Source of the DNA: an uncultured Bacilli bacterium
GTDB lineage: Bacteria > Bacillota_I > Bacilli_A > ML615J-28 > CAG-313
Assembly: GCA_934098295.1 (NCBI GenBank)
Contig: CAKONV010000036.1
Span: 1 to 6,379 of the forward strand
DNA length: 6,379 nucleotides
Direction of reading: 5' to 3'
Shown: piece after piece, positions 1 through 5,998 of the stretch
Numbering within the stretch: position 1 is the stretch's first letter
Layout: each line of letters opens with the position of its first letter
Program-made: the position numbers and the translations under genes
The notes under the pieces: generated by a model
Told to the model about the DNA's origin: nothing
Database searches by the model: none
Seen by the model: the letters and a program-made list of their open reading frames with translations, nothing else

Positions 1-77
1 AAAGAAAATGGGGGTAAAAGTATCACCACCCAACTTGTTTAAAGGTATGCTATTACCCCCAACTTATTTATATAATC
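1..77 (+). repeat. Left copy of a perfect 77-bp inverted repeat
   Basis: These 77 bases are the exact reverse complement of 6303-6379; identity stops abruptly at position 78. Inside the unit there is an 8-bp inverted pair, GGGGGTAA (10-17) and TTACCCCC (53-60), and a near-exact direct pair, CCCAACTTGTTTA (29-41) and CCCAACTTATTTA (58-70). This compact, more GC-rich structure contrasts with the surrounding AT-rich DNA and looks like the end of an insertion sequence or another dispersed repeat. No transposase is visible in the window, so the family is unknown. The repeat may extend beyond the window edge. Confidence 0.95.
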
Positions 78-82
78 TGATT

Positions 83-117
83 AAAAAGGGTTCCAATTTT
101 TTTGGAATTCTTTTTTT
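83..117 (+). terminator. Intrinsic terminator just inside the left repeat
   Basis: A 14-bp stem pairs 83-96 with 102-115 around a five-T loop. Its core is TTCCAA/TTGGAA, extended by two G-U pairs, one G-C pair and an A/T run. A run of seven T (111-117) follows on the + strand. It would end transcription entering from the left, from the flanking repeat, and so separate it from the hemW operon. The A-run on the 5' side also allows some termination on the opposite strand. Confidence 0.7.
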
Positions 118-119
118 GC

Positions 120-159
120 TTGTTTTATTTTTATTTATGTGATACAATAATAGGTGAGG
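120..159 (+). promoter_or_regulatory. Candidate promoter and ribosome-binding site for the hemW operon
   Basis: TACAAT at 143-148, preceded by TG at 140-141, is a good extended -10 element. TTGTTT at 120-125 is a weak -35 with a 17-bp spacer. AGGTGAGG at 152-159 is a strong SD sequence 8 nt before the hemW ATG. The predicted transcription start (about 155) would fall inside this SD, which weakens the promoter call; the true start may lie further upstream. No other clear promoter precedes any of the five genes, so this is the best entry point for the operon. Confidence 0.4.
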
Positions 160-167
160 TTTAATAT

Positions 168-1289
168 ATGTTAGGATTATACATTCATATTCCTTTTTGT
201 TCTCATGTTTGCCCATATTGTGATTTTCATAAAATGGTCGCTAGTAAAAAATTTATTGATTCTTATTTAAAAGCCTTGTTAGAGGAAACGAAAATAAAAA
301 AGTTAAATAAATATCTTTTCGATACTTTATACATAGGTGGTGGAACGCCATCGTTATTGGATAATGATCAATTAGAATATTTATTATCTAATTTAAATAG
401 TTATTTGAATTTAAAAAATTTACAAGAATTTACAATTGAATGTAACCCAGAAGATATAAATGAAGAATTTATAAAAAATATTAAAAAATACAAAATTAAT
501 CGAATTAGCATTGGTGTACAAACGTTAAATCCTAAATACCAAAAAATGTTAAATAGGTTTGTTGAATATAAAGACTTAAAAAAAATTGCTCAATTACTAT
601 CTGAAAATAATTTTAAAAATTATAGTTTTGATTTAATGTATGGTTTTTTAAATCAGAACATTGAAGAATTAAAAAAAGATATTGATTTATTAATTGATCT
701 TAATCCAACTCATTTGTCTATATATTCATTGTTAATAGAAAATCATACTATATTACATCATCTTCAAGATCAAGGTAACACTTTTGTAGGCACTGATGAT
801 GAACAAGCATCACTTTATGATTATATTATTAACTATTTACCTAAGAAAAACTATTATCAATATGAAACAAGTAATTTCTCTATTAAAGGTTATGAATCAA
901 AACATAATCTCATATATTGGAATGATGATAAATATTTGGCTATAGGTAGTGGTGCAACGGCTTTTGATGGAATTGCCAGACGAAAAATGACAACAAAAAT
1001 TACTGATTATATTAATAGTTTAAATAAAGGAATATTACCAATTCAAGATGAAGAAGTTTTAACTATTCGAGAATTAAAAGAAGAATACATAGCAATGAAT
1101 TTTAGAAAATGTGATGGTATTTGTATTGATGATTATGAAAAAAGATTTAATGAAAACATATTTATGACTTTTCCTAATCTTCAAAATTTAATAAATAAAG
1201 GTGTACTAGTTTTTAAAGATAAACATATTGCAATAGAAAAAAAATATCGTTATGTTGCCAACTATATTATTGTTGAAGTAATATCATAA
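168..1289 (+). CDS. hemW: Radical SAM heme chaperone HemW (HemN-like)
   Basis: This is a 373-aa radical SAM protein of the HemN/HemW family. Near the N-terminus, HIPFC...C..CDF gives the CxxxCxxC iron-sulfur ligands C11, C15 and C18. Other family motifs are GGGTPS (57-62), ECNPE (91-95), NRISIGVQT (111-119), the YETSNFS segment (232-238) and HNLIYW (246-251). The C-terminal HemW domain begins near EEYIAMNFR (305-313). Length is normal for HemW. Family knowledge: HemW binds heme and is thought to deliver it to respiratory enzymes; it is not the true coproporphyrinogen III dehydrogenase, although often annotated as such. The ATG at 168 has a strong SD and gives the expected short leader before the cysteines. 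It is first in a five-gene operon; its stop lies 3 nt before the next start. No other heme gene is present in the window, so the physiological role here is open. Confidence 0.93.
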   Translation: MLGLYIHIPFCSHVCPYCDFHKMVASKKFIDSYLKALLEETKIKKLNKYLFDTLYIGGGTPSLLDNDQLEYLLSNLNSYLNLKNLQEFTIECNPEDINEEFIKNIKKYKINRISIGVQTLNPKYQKMLNRFVEYKDLKKIAQLLSENNFKNYSFDLMYGFLNQNIEELKKDIDLLIDLNPTHLSIYSLLIENHTILHHLQDQGNTFVGTDDEQASLYDYIINYLPKKNYYQYETSNFSIKGYESKHNLIYWNDDKYLAIGSGATAFDGIARRKMTTKITDYINSLNKGILPIQDEEVLTIRELKEEYIAMNFRKCDGICIDDYEKRFNENIFMTFPNLQNLINKGVLVFKDKHIAIEKKYRYVANYIIVEVIS

Positions 1290-1292
1290 AGG

Positions 1293-1781
1293 ATGATTTT
1301 TATTTTCAAAACTAAGCTTACACTATCAATTAAATATTTAATTATTATTACTTTGTTTTCTTTCTTTTTAGGCTTAATCTTAGCGTTGAACGTTGATTAT
1401 GACAACAAAGAATATTTAAACAGTAATAGTAACTTTATTTCACTCTTTCTTTTTTATTTTAGCACTACTTATTGGTTTGTTTTTTTATCATGGCTATTTT
1501 CTAATTCCAAAATTGGTTGTATCCAAATATTCTTTAATATTTTAATTGTTAGTTTTTTTGATGGATTGACTTTTGGAATATTATTAAAATATTACGGATT
1601 TCAAGGCGCTATTATCTTTATTAAAGATTTTATGCCTAAACTTTTTTGTATTTTTCCTTTATTATTTTATTTATTTAAGTATTCAATAGGCGGAAAAAGT
1701 AAAAGAGATTTTAATTTAATCTTATCAACTATTATAGTTGTATTATATGCGATTATTAAATCTTTTATAAACAGGAGGTAG
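1293..1781 (+). CDS. Small multi-pass membrane protein, possibly SpoIIM-like
   Basis: This is a 162-aa, very hydrophobic protein with about five membrane segments (residues about 12-33, 48-70, 74-97, 104-130 and 141-158) and a basic C-terminus. There is no signal-peptide cleavage site. The block from residue 71 to 127 (NSKIG, then FFDGLTFGILLKYYGFQG, then MPKLFCIFPLL) recalls the SpoIIM/DUF95 pattern of a polar-glycine helix, a yG.qG turn and a Pro-rich last segment. In Bacillus, spoIIM lies shortly upstream of xerD and deoB (drm), which supports the idea. Against it: the protein is shorter than the roughly 200-aa family norm and the match is by eye. SpoIIM works in engulfment during sporulation; homologs in non-sporulating lineages have unclear roles. 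Start choice is uncertain: AAGG directly abuts the ATG at 1293, too close to act as its SD, so translation is probably coupled to hemW termination 3 nt upstream. Confidence 0.75.
   Translation: MIFIFKTKLTLSIKYLIIITLFSFFLGLILALNVDYDNKEYLNSNSNFISLFLFYFSTTYWFVFLSWLFSNSKIGCIQIFFNILIVSFFDGLTFGILLKYYGFQGAIIFIKDFMPKLFCIFPLLFYLFKYSIGGKSKRDFNLILSTIIVVLYAIIKSFINRR
1773..1779 (+). promoter_or_regulatory. Ribosome-binding site for xerD
   Basis: AGGAGGT overlaps the last two Arg codons and the first base of the stop of the upstream membrane gene. The gap to the GTG at 1792 is 12 nt, longer than ideal. The in-frame ATG at 1804 would be 24 nt away, and a TAA at 1783-1785 excludes any earlier start, so GTG 1792 is preferred. 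Confidence 0.7.
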
Positions 1782-1791
1782 TTAACGGCTT

Positions 1792-2703
1792 GTGGAACAA
1801 AATATGGAAAATATAATTGTCGAGTATGAAAATTACTTGATTTCTGAAAAAATGCGTAGTAAAAATACTGTTGACAGTTACACTAGTGATATAAGAAATT
1901 ATTTATACTATTTAGAAACTAAGGAATTGTTAGACGATGTAAAATTTATAGAAACCAGTCATATTAAAAATTATTTGGCATATATAAAAAAATTAGGCTA
2001 TTCAACTGCTTCGATGAGTAGAGCTTTAAGCAGCATTAAATCTTTTCATAAATTTTTATTACTTGAAGGCATTGTAAAAAATAATGCAGCATCAAGCATT
2101 GTAAGCCCTAAAAAGGCTAAAAAATTGCCAGTTGTCTTAAGCGTAGAAGAAGTATTAAAACTTTTAAATAGTTTGGATAGTAGTACCCCAATTAACGCTA
2201 GAAATCAATTAATGGTTGAATTGTCATACGCAACAGGTTTGCGGGTCTCCGAATTAGTAAATTTAAAATTATCAGATTTAAGAATGACAAGCAAAATGAT
2301 TTCAACTAAGGGAAAAGGAGAAAAAGAAAGATTGATACCCGTAAATGACTATGCATTGAAACTAATGCGTAATTATTTAATGAATAGTCGACCAGAACTT
2401 TTAAATGGTCGTAAGGATCCCGGTTATGTTTTTCTTAACGCGCATGGAGAACATTATTCAAGACAAAGTTTTTTCATATTTCTAAAAAAGCAATGTGCCT
2501 TGGTAGGAATAACAAAAACAATTTCTCCGCACACTTTAAGACATTCATTTGCTACACATTTGCTTGAAGCGGGCACTGATTTACGTATTATCCAAGAATT
2601 ATTGGGACATGAATCTATATCTACTACGCAAATTTATACACATATTAGTAATAAAACAATAAAAAATATTTACAATAAAGCTCATCCACATGGAGGTAAT
2701 TAA
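1792..2703 (+). CDS. xerD: Site-specific tyrosine recombinase XerD
   Basis: This is a 303-aa tyrosine recombinase with the normal two-domain layout: N-terminal SAM-like DNA-binding domain (about 6-95) and C-terminal catalytic domain (about 110-300). The whole catalytic set is visible: R151 in ATGLRVSEL, K175 in GKGEKER, H247 and R250 in PHTLRHSFATHLL, H273 in LGHESIS, and the nucleophile Y282 in TQIYTHI. With XerC it resolves chromosome dimers at dif, with FtsK/SpoIIIE-type translocase activation. XerD rather than XerC is inferred from the deoB gene next door, the arrangement known in Bacillus (ripX-drm). A near-perfect dif site lies about 2.7 kb downstream in the same window. Start is GTG; deoB begins 1 nt after the stop. 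XerC must be encoded elsewhere. Confidence 0.92.
   Translation: MEQNMENIIVEYENYLISEKMRSKNTVDSYTSDIRNYLYYLETKELLDDVKFIETSHIKNYLAYIKKLGYSTASMSRALSSIKSFHKFLLLEGIVKNNAASSIVSPKKAKKLPVVLSVEEVLKLLNSLDSSTPINARNQLMVELSYATGLRVSELVNLKLSDLRMTSKMISTKGKGEKERLIPVNDYALKLMRNYLMNSRPELLNGRKDPGYVFLNAHGEHYSRQSFFIFLKKQCALVGITKTISPHTLRHSFATHLLEAGTDLRIIQELLGHESISTTQIYTHISNKTIKNIYNKAHPHGGN
2692..2697 (+). promoter_or_regulatory. Ribosome-binding site that fixes the deoB start
   Basis: GGAGGT lies within the last codons of xerD, 7 nt before the ATG at 2705. An in-frame ATG at 2690 would add five residues but overlaps this SD and has none of its own, so 2705 is the better start. Confidence 0.85.
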
Positions 2704-2704
2704 A

Positions 2705-3886
2705 ATGGAGTTTAAGAGAATATTTGTAATCGTAACTGATTCTATGGGAATTGGGGAGGCTGTTGATGCTGATAAATATAATGATTTAGGTGCCAACACT
2801 TTTGGCCACATTGCTGACTTAAGCGAAAAATTTGAAGTGCCACTATTAACTAAATTAGGAATTGGTAACATTTGTAAAAACAATAAAGTATTACCACAAA
2901 AGAATCCAATGGGTGTCGTTACACGAATGAAAGAAATTAGTACTGGAAAAGATACATTAACAGGACATTTTGAAATAATGGGCTTAAGAGTAACTAAACC
3001 TTATCCATCATTTACAGAAACTGGATTTCCACCAGAACTAATTAAAATGCTTGAAACATATAGCGGTAGAAAGGTTATCGGCAATTGTGCTGCCAGTGGT
3101 ACAGTTATAATGAAAGAACTTGGTGAAGAACAATTAAAAACTGGTGCATTGATTGTTTATACTTCAGCCGATTCTGTCCTTCAAATTGCCGCCAATGAAA
3201 GTGTTATTCCAATTGAAGAATTATACGATATTTGTGCCTACGCAAGAAAAATCACAATTGAAAATCCTAGTTGGCAAGTTGGTAGAATAATTGCTCGTCC
3301 ATTTGTTGGAGATTGCAAAGAAAATTTTGTTAGAACTACTAGAAGACATGATTACGCTTTAAAACCTTTTGCACCAACAGAACTTGATTACTTAAAAGAA
3401 AAAGGGTTTGATGTTATTGCAATTGGAAAAATTAATGACATTTTTGATGGCCAAGGTATTACAGAGGCTATGAGAACTACATCCAATCATGATGGCATGT
3501 TAAAAACTACAGCAATGCTTGATAAAGATTTCACTGGTTTATGTTTTACAAATTTAGTTGATTTTGATGCTTTATATGGCCATCGTCGTGATTTGCCGGG
3601 CTATAGAAAGGCAATTGAAGAATTTGATGTGGACTTAAATGAATTTATTAAATCAATGAAAAAAGATGATTTACTAATGGTTGTTGCTGACCATGGAAAC
3701 GATCCTATTCATCATGGAACTGATCATACCAGAGAATTTGTTCCATTAATAGTCTATCATAAAGGAATTACAGGAAAAGTATTACCTGATCAAGAAAATT
3801 TTGCAACTGTAGCTGCTACTATTGCCGAAAATTTTGATACTAAAAAACCAGAAATTGGTATAAGCATTTTAGGAGAAATTAAATAA
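2705..3886 (+). CDS. deoB: Phosphopentomutase DeoB
   Basis: This 393-aa protein interconverts (deoxy)ribose 1-phosphate and (deoxy)ribose 5-phosphate, linking nucleoside salvage to the pentose phosphate pathway. It belongs to the alkaline phosphatase superfamily and uses two Mn2+ ions. Counting from the 2705 start, the expected residues are present: D12 in TDSMGIGE, the phosphorylated T84 in GKDTLTGHFE, D156 in SADSVLQIAANE, D288 and H293 in VDFDALYGHRRD, D329-H330 in ADHGNDP and H341 in HHGTDHTRE. The cap domain lies at about 100-220. Length matches Bacillus DeoB (about 394 aa). It follows xerD by 1 nt, and its TAA overlaps the ATG of the next gene by one base. The purine nucleoside phosphorylase that usually follows in Bacillus is missing here and is replaced by a hydrolase. 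Confidence 0.96.
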   Translation: MEFKRIFVIVTDSMGIGEAVDADKYNDLGANTFGHIADLSEKFEVPLLTKLGIGNICKNNKVLPQKNPMGVVTRMKEISTGKDTLTGHFEIMGLRVTKPYPSFTETGFPPELIKMLETYSGRKVIGNCAASGTVIMKELGEEQLKTGALIVYTSADSVLQIAANESVIPIEELYDICAYARKITIENPSWQVGRIIARPFVGDCKENFVRTTRRHDYALKPFAPTELDYLKEKGFDVIAIGKINDIFDGQGITEAMRTTSNHDGMLKTTAMLDKDFTGLCFTNLVDFDALYGHRRDLPGYRKAIEEFDVDLNEFIKSMKKDDLLMVVADHGNDPIHHGTDHTREFVPLIVYHKGITGKVLPDQENFATVAATIAENFDTKKPEIGISILGEIK

Positions 3887-4794
3887 TGAGAGAAGAACTA
3901 TTTATTGATTATTCTACTAATATAAAACTACATGGTTATTTTTGGCATAACGATTCAAATCCTAAAGCTATTGTAATCATATCTCATGGTATGGCTGAAC
4001 ATGCCTTAAGATATGATGAAATGGCTAACTATCTTGCAGATAATAATTTATTTGTTTATGCATTTGATCATATTGCTCATGGTAAAACTGCATCTGATGT
4101 AGATTCTATTGGAGTTATCGATGATGATGACTTTATTGATTACATTTTAGGTGATATGAAGTGGGTACATGATTATGCTAGACAAACACACCCAGATTTA
4201 CCAATTTATCTATTTGCACATTCTATGGGGTCAATCGCTGCTCAAAAATATATTCAAAAGTGGAATACAGATTTTGAAAAAGTTGCCCTATCAGGAACTG
4301 CAATAGGTGGCTTTAAATATGGCCTATTAAAATTTTTAGCAAAAAAGGATATGAATGCTAATGGTAGATTGCATAAATCAGATTTTATTGAAAAATTAAC
4401 AATGGGTGGCTTTAACAAAGCTTTTAAAAAAGAAAGACCTGAATTAGGTTGGCTTTCTCGTAATTCTCAAAATATTGAAAACTATAAAAACGATGAATAT
4501 TGTGGAGCAAGATTCCCGGTAAATTATTATTATTCAATTGGATCAACTCTTTTAGAAACTAAAAAGAATGAAAATATTCAAAAGATTAAAGCCAACAAAG
4601 TTTTAATGTTTTCTGGTGCAGAAGACCCTGTTAGTGACTATGGCAAAGCAATAAAAAAATTATGCAAACTATATAATAAAAATGGTGTTGATTGTTCGTG
4701 TATAATTATTCCAAATGCTAGACATGAATCGTTCAATGAAATTTCAGAGGTTAAACAACAAGTATTTTCTCTTGTTAAAAATTTTTTCCTTTAA
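3886..4794 (+). CDS. Alpha/beta hydrolase, lysophospholipase/monoacylglycerol lipase type
   Basis: This 302-aa cytoplasmic serine hydrolase resembles the PldB/Hydrolase_4 group. The oxyanion-hole loop is SHGMAEH (33-39). The nucleophile elbow is AHSMG with Ser113, where most relatives have GHSMG. The acid is probably D247 in SGAEDPVSD and the base H280 in NARHESFNE. A cap region (about 145-220), including LSRNSQNIENYKNDEYCG, is typical of monoglyceride lipase-like members. No signal peptide or membrane anchor is seen. Substrate is inferred only from the family: lysophospholipids, monoacylglycerols or other esters. The ATG overlaps the deoB stop (TAATG), and AGGAGA at 3871-3876 provides an SD 9 nt upstream, so translation is likely coupled to deoB. 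It is the last gene of the operon. It could equally be a carboxylesterase. Confidence 0.87.
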   Translation: MREELFIDYSTNIKLHGYFWHNDSNPKAIVIISHGMAEHALRYDEMANYLADNNLFVYAFDHIAHGKTASDVDSIGVIDDDDFIDYILGDMKWVHDYARQTHPDLPIYLFAHSMGSIAAQKYIQKWNTDFEKVALSGTAIGGFKYGLLKFLAKKDMNANGRLHKSDFIEKLTMGGFNKAFKKERPELGWLSRNSQNIENYKNDEYCGARFPVNYYYSIGSTLLETKKNENIQKIKANKVLMFSGAEDPVSDYGKAIKKLCKLYNKNGVDCSCIIIPNARHESFNEISEVKQQVFSLVKNFFL

Positions 4795-4797
4795 TAA

Positions 4798-4864
4798 AGC
4801 CCTTCTGTAAGCGAACGAAATTTAAAACTTAATATAATTAACGATTCGTTTTATTTTGTAGGCT
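4798..4864 (+). other. Hairpin after the operon, with first copy of a repeated 21-nt element
   Basis: CCTTCTGTAAGC at 4801-4812 starts an imperfect hairpin. CTGTAA (4805-4810) can pair with TTGTAG (4856-4861), and AACGAA (4814-4819) with TTCGTT (4845-4850). There is no T-run after it, so it is not a standard terminator; it could shape or protect the 3' end of the operon mRNA. The 5' part recurs at 5139-5159. Confidence 0.35.
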
Positions 4865-5029
4865 CTTAAACAAAGAATCTAATTATTAACGAATTGGTAA
4901 ATTAGGAATTTGTTATTAATACTTTTTAGAGTGAATTGATTATATCTTAATTCTAATCTAATTAAAATTATAGCTCGTAGGAAAAGATGAAATTAAATTT
5001 AATGAACATCTATTAATTCAGCTGTTTAT

Positions 5030-5056
5030 AAGGACGTTTAAAATGCGTCCTTTTTT
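5030..5056 (+). terminator. Intrinsic terminator, probable end of the operon transcript
   Basis: AAGGACG (5030-5036) pairs perfectly with CGTCCTT (5046-5052) around a 9-nt loop, followed by a T-run ending at 5056. It is the first convincing + strand terminator after the hydrolase stop at 4794, which gives the operon a 3' untranslated region of about 260 nt. Confidence 0.85.
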
Positions 5057-5138
5057 ATTTTGAAATTTCTTTAAAAGAGATAATTATATTATTTATATAA
5101 ATCATATAAAATATAGAATTAAACGATAATATTTATAA

Positions 5139-5197
5139 CCTTCTGTAAGCAAATGAAATAAAAATAATAAGATAAATTATCATCCAGATTTTTACAG
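5139..5197 (+). repeat. Second copy of the 21-nt element, with its own hairpin
   Basis: 5139-5159 matches 4801-4821 at 19 of 21 bases, beginning CCTTCTGTAAGC. Here CTGTAA (5143-5148) can pair perfectly with TTACAG (5192-5197), whereas in the first copy the same CTGTAA faces TTGTAG. The downstream sequences of the two copies differ but both preserve pairing to CTGTAA, which hints at a shared RNA or DNA structure. Function unknown. Confidence 0.4.
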
Positions 5198-5226
5198 GTA
5201 AGAATTAAAAAATATTTAATATTTCT

Positions 5227-5265
5227 TTGACTATCCCATTTATGGGATATCATTTCTTGTATAAT
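5227..5265 (+). promoter_or_regulatory. Promoter-like TATAAT with an upstream palindrome
   Basis: A perfect TATAAT lies at 5260-5265. Upstream is an 18-bp inverted repeat, TATCCCATTTATGGGATA (5232-5249), an operator-like site that would overlap the -35 zone. TTGACT at 5227-5232 is a good -35 hexamer, but the 27-bp spacing is too long for a normal promoter, and no better -35 is seen at 17 bp. If active, it would drive a short transcript across dif to the terminator at 5510-5543. Confidence 0.3.
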
Positions 5266-5311
5266 ATAAGTGAATAGTAGAAAGCAATTAGGTAATAAAA
5301 GTATAACGTTA

Positions 5312-5332
5312 GTGAATAATCATTTTATTCAC
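5312..5332. repeat. Hairpin GTGAATAA/TTATTCAC
   Basis: Perfect 8-bp arms, GTGAATAA (5312-5319) and TTATTCAC (5325-5332), flank a 5-nt loop. The right arm plus the next A reads TTATTCACA, one base from the consensus DnaA box TTATCCACA. The hairpin lies 50 bp from the dif site. It could be a protein-binding palindrome or an RNA stem. Confidence 0.45.
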
Positions 5333-5371
5333 ATGCAACAATATATTAAAAAAAATCTAGGATTTACTTAT

Positions 5372-5457
5372 CTTTTTATCTAGTTAACATAATATATATT
5401 ATAGGAAGTAATTTATCACAATATAAAAGTAGTAAATATGGCTTTTTATCTAATTAA
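5372..5457 (+). repeat. Direct repeat CTTTTTATCTARTTAA overlapping dif
   Basis: CTTTTTATCTAGTTAA (5372-5387) and CTTTTTATCTAATTAA (5442-5457) match at 15 of 16 bases, 70 bp apart. The first copy runs into the XerD arm of dif. The second is followed by a short AT stretch and TATTATGG (5464-5471), reminiscent of a shortened, degraded XerC half. It may be the remnant of a second dif-like site. Confidence 0.5.
5382..5409 (-). other. dif: dif site, XerC/XerD recombination target
   Basis: On the - strand this 28-bp site reads ACTTCCTATAA (XerC arm), TATATA (central region), TTATGTTAACT (XerD arm). The 11-6-11 layout and almost every base match the Bacillus/Staphylococcus dif as I recall it: the usual XerD arm is TTATGTAAACT, giving one difference, and Bacillus subtilis has one more in the XerC arm. 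XerC and XerD bind the two arms and exchange strands at the borders of the central 6 bp to resolve chromosome dimers near the replication terminus. The XerD arm faces the operon, which encodes XerD itself. Mobile elements that use Xer can also carry such sites, but only one intact copy is present here. Confidence 0.93.
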
Positions 5458-5509
5458 AAACAATATTATGGCTTGTTCTTTTTGTTTCTAAGACATAAAA
5501 TTGCAAAAT

Positions 5510-5543
5510 AAAATAACTCATTTAATAAAAAATGAGTTATTTT
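5510..5543. terminator. Bidirectional terminator hairpin downstream of dif
   Basis: AAAATAACTCATTT (5510-5523) and AAATGAGTTATTTT (5530-5543) form a perfect 14-bp stem with a 6-nt loop. Both strands end in T-rich tracts, so it can act in either direction. No gene ends next to it. It would stop transcription approaching dif from the right and any transcript started near 5270. Confidence 0.7.
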
Positions 5544-5662
5544 AGTGCGACATATTTTTCTATATTCACTTATAATGAGTCAATATTTCCTAGCAAAATC
5601 TATTTATTTCCATATAATTATACCCATTTTTTACCTCGAATTATGTTGATTTCTGATAAATA

Positions 5663-5693
5663 GGTGGATAAGTGATAAAATATGTGTGGAAAA
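5663..5693 (-). promoter_or_regulatory. Pair of DnaA-box-like 9-mers
   Basis: On the - strand, TTTTCCACA (5685-5693) and TTATCCACC (5663-5671) each differ by one base from the DnaA box TTATCCACA. They share orientation and are 22 bp apart, about two helical turns. A third 8/9 match, TTATTCACA, is at 5325-5333 on the + strand, and a 7/9 match is at 5744-5752. No dnaA, dnaN or other origin gene is nearby, and dif close by argues against an origin, so binding by DnaA is only a possibility. Confidence 0.3.
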
Positions 5694-5976
5694 TTAATAC
5701 TGCTAAAATTGGTTTAATTTAGGGTTTACTTAGTAATTTTGCTTGTGAATAGATCTTTTTATACAAAGTGAATTATTAATTGTTAATTAAATTATATTTC
5801 ATCTTTTTTTAGAAAGCATTATTGCTCGAAACATTTTCATAAATTACACTTTAATTTCTTCTTAAGAAAGATTTGTTATTATTTGCCATATTAATTATTT
5901 AGATAGTCTTAATAAATAGATAAATTATTAATAATTCTTTAAATTTTATCTTCATTCTTTTAGAATAGATTTTTGT

Positions 5977-5998
5977 AGTTTAAGAGAAATCTTAAACT
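5977..5998 (+). repeat. 9-bp hairpin with GAAA loop
   Basis: AGTTTAAGA (5977-5985) pairs perfectly with TCTTAAACT (5990-5998) around GAAA, a GNRA-type loop that is stable in RNA. A T-run occurs about 12 nt later (6008-6014), so it could be a poor terminator or part of an unrecognised RNA. No gene is associated. Confidence 0.4.

Noticed and set aside
2690..2704. Earlier ATG for deoB, overlapping xerD by 14 nt
   Set aside because: It has no SD of its own and overlaps the GGAGGT that correctly serves the ATG at 2705; homologs start with the MEFKRIF-like segment.
2599..2883. 94-codon open frame on the - strand
   Set aside because: It lies opposite the xerD 3' end and deoB 5' end, has no SD or recognisable product, and is a shadow of the two real genes.
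168..4794. Mycoplasma-type genetic code (UGA = Trp)
   Set aside because: All eight Trp codons are TGG and no in-frame TGA occurs in the genes, so the standard bacterial code explains everything.
4987..5016. 9-codon frame with AGGA upstream, ahead of the terminator at 5030
   Set aside because: It resembles an attenuator leader, but no gene follows the terminator.
5438..5491. 17-codon open frame (MAFYLIKNNIMACSFCF) before the terminator at 5510
   Set aside because: It has a weak SD and no recognisable leader-peptide function or regulated gene downstream.
5325..5771. Chromosomal replication origin
   Set aside because: DnaA-like boxes are imperfect, dnaA/dnaN/rpmH are absent, and the adjacent dif site indicates the terminus instead.
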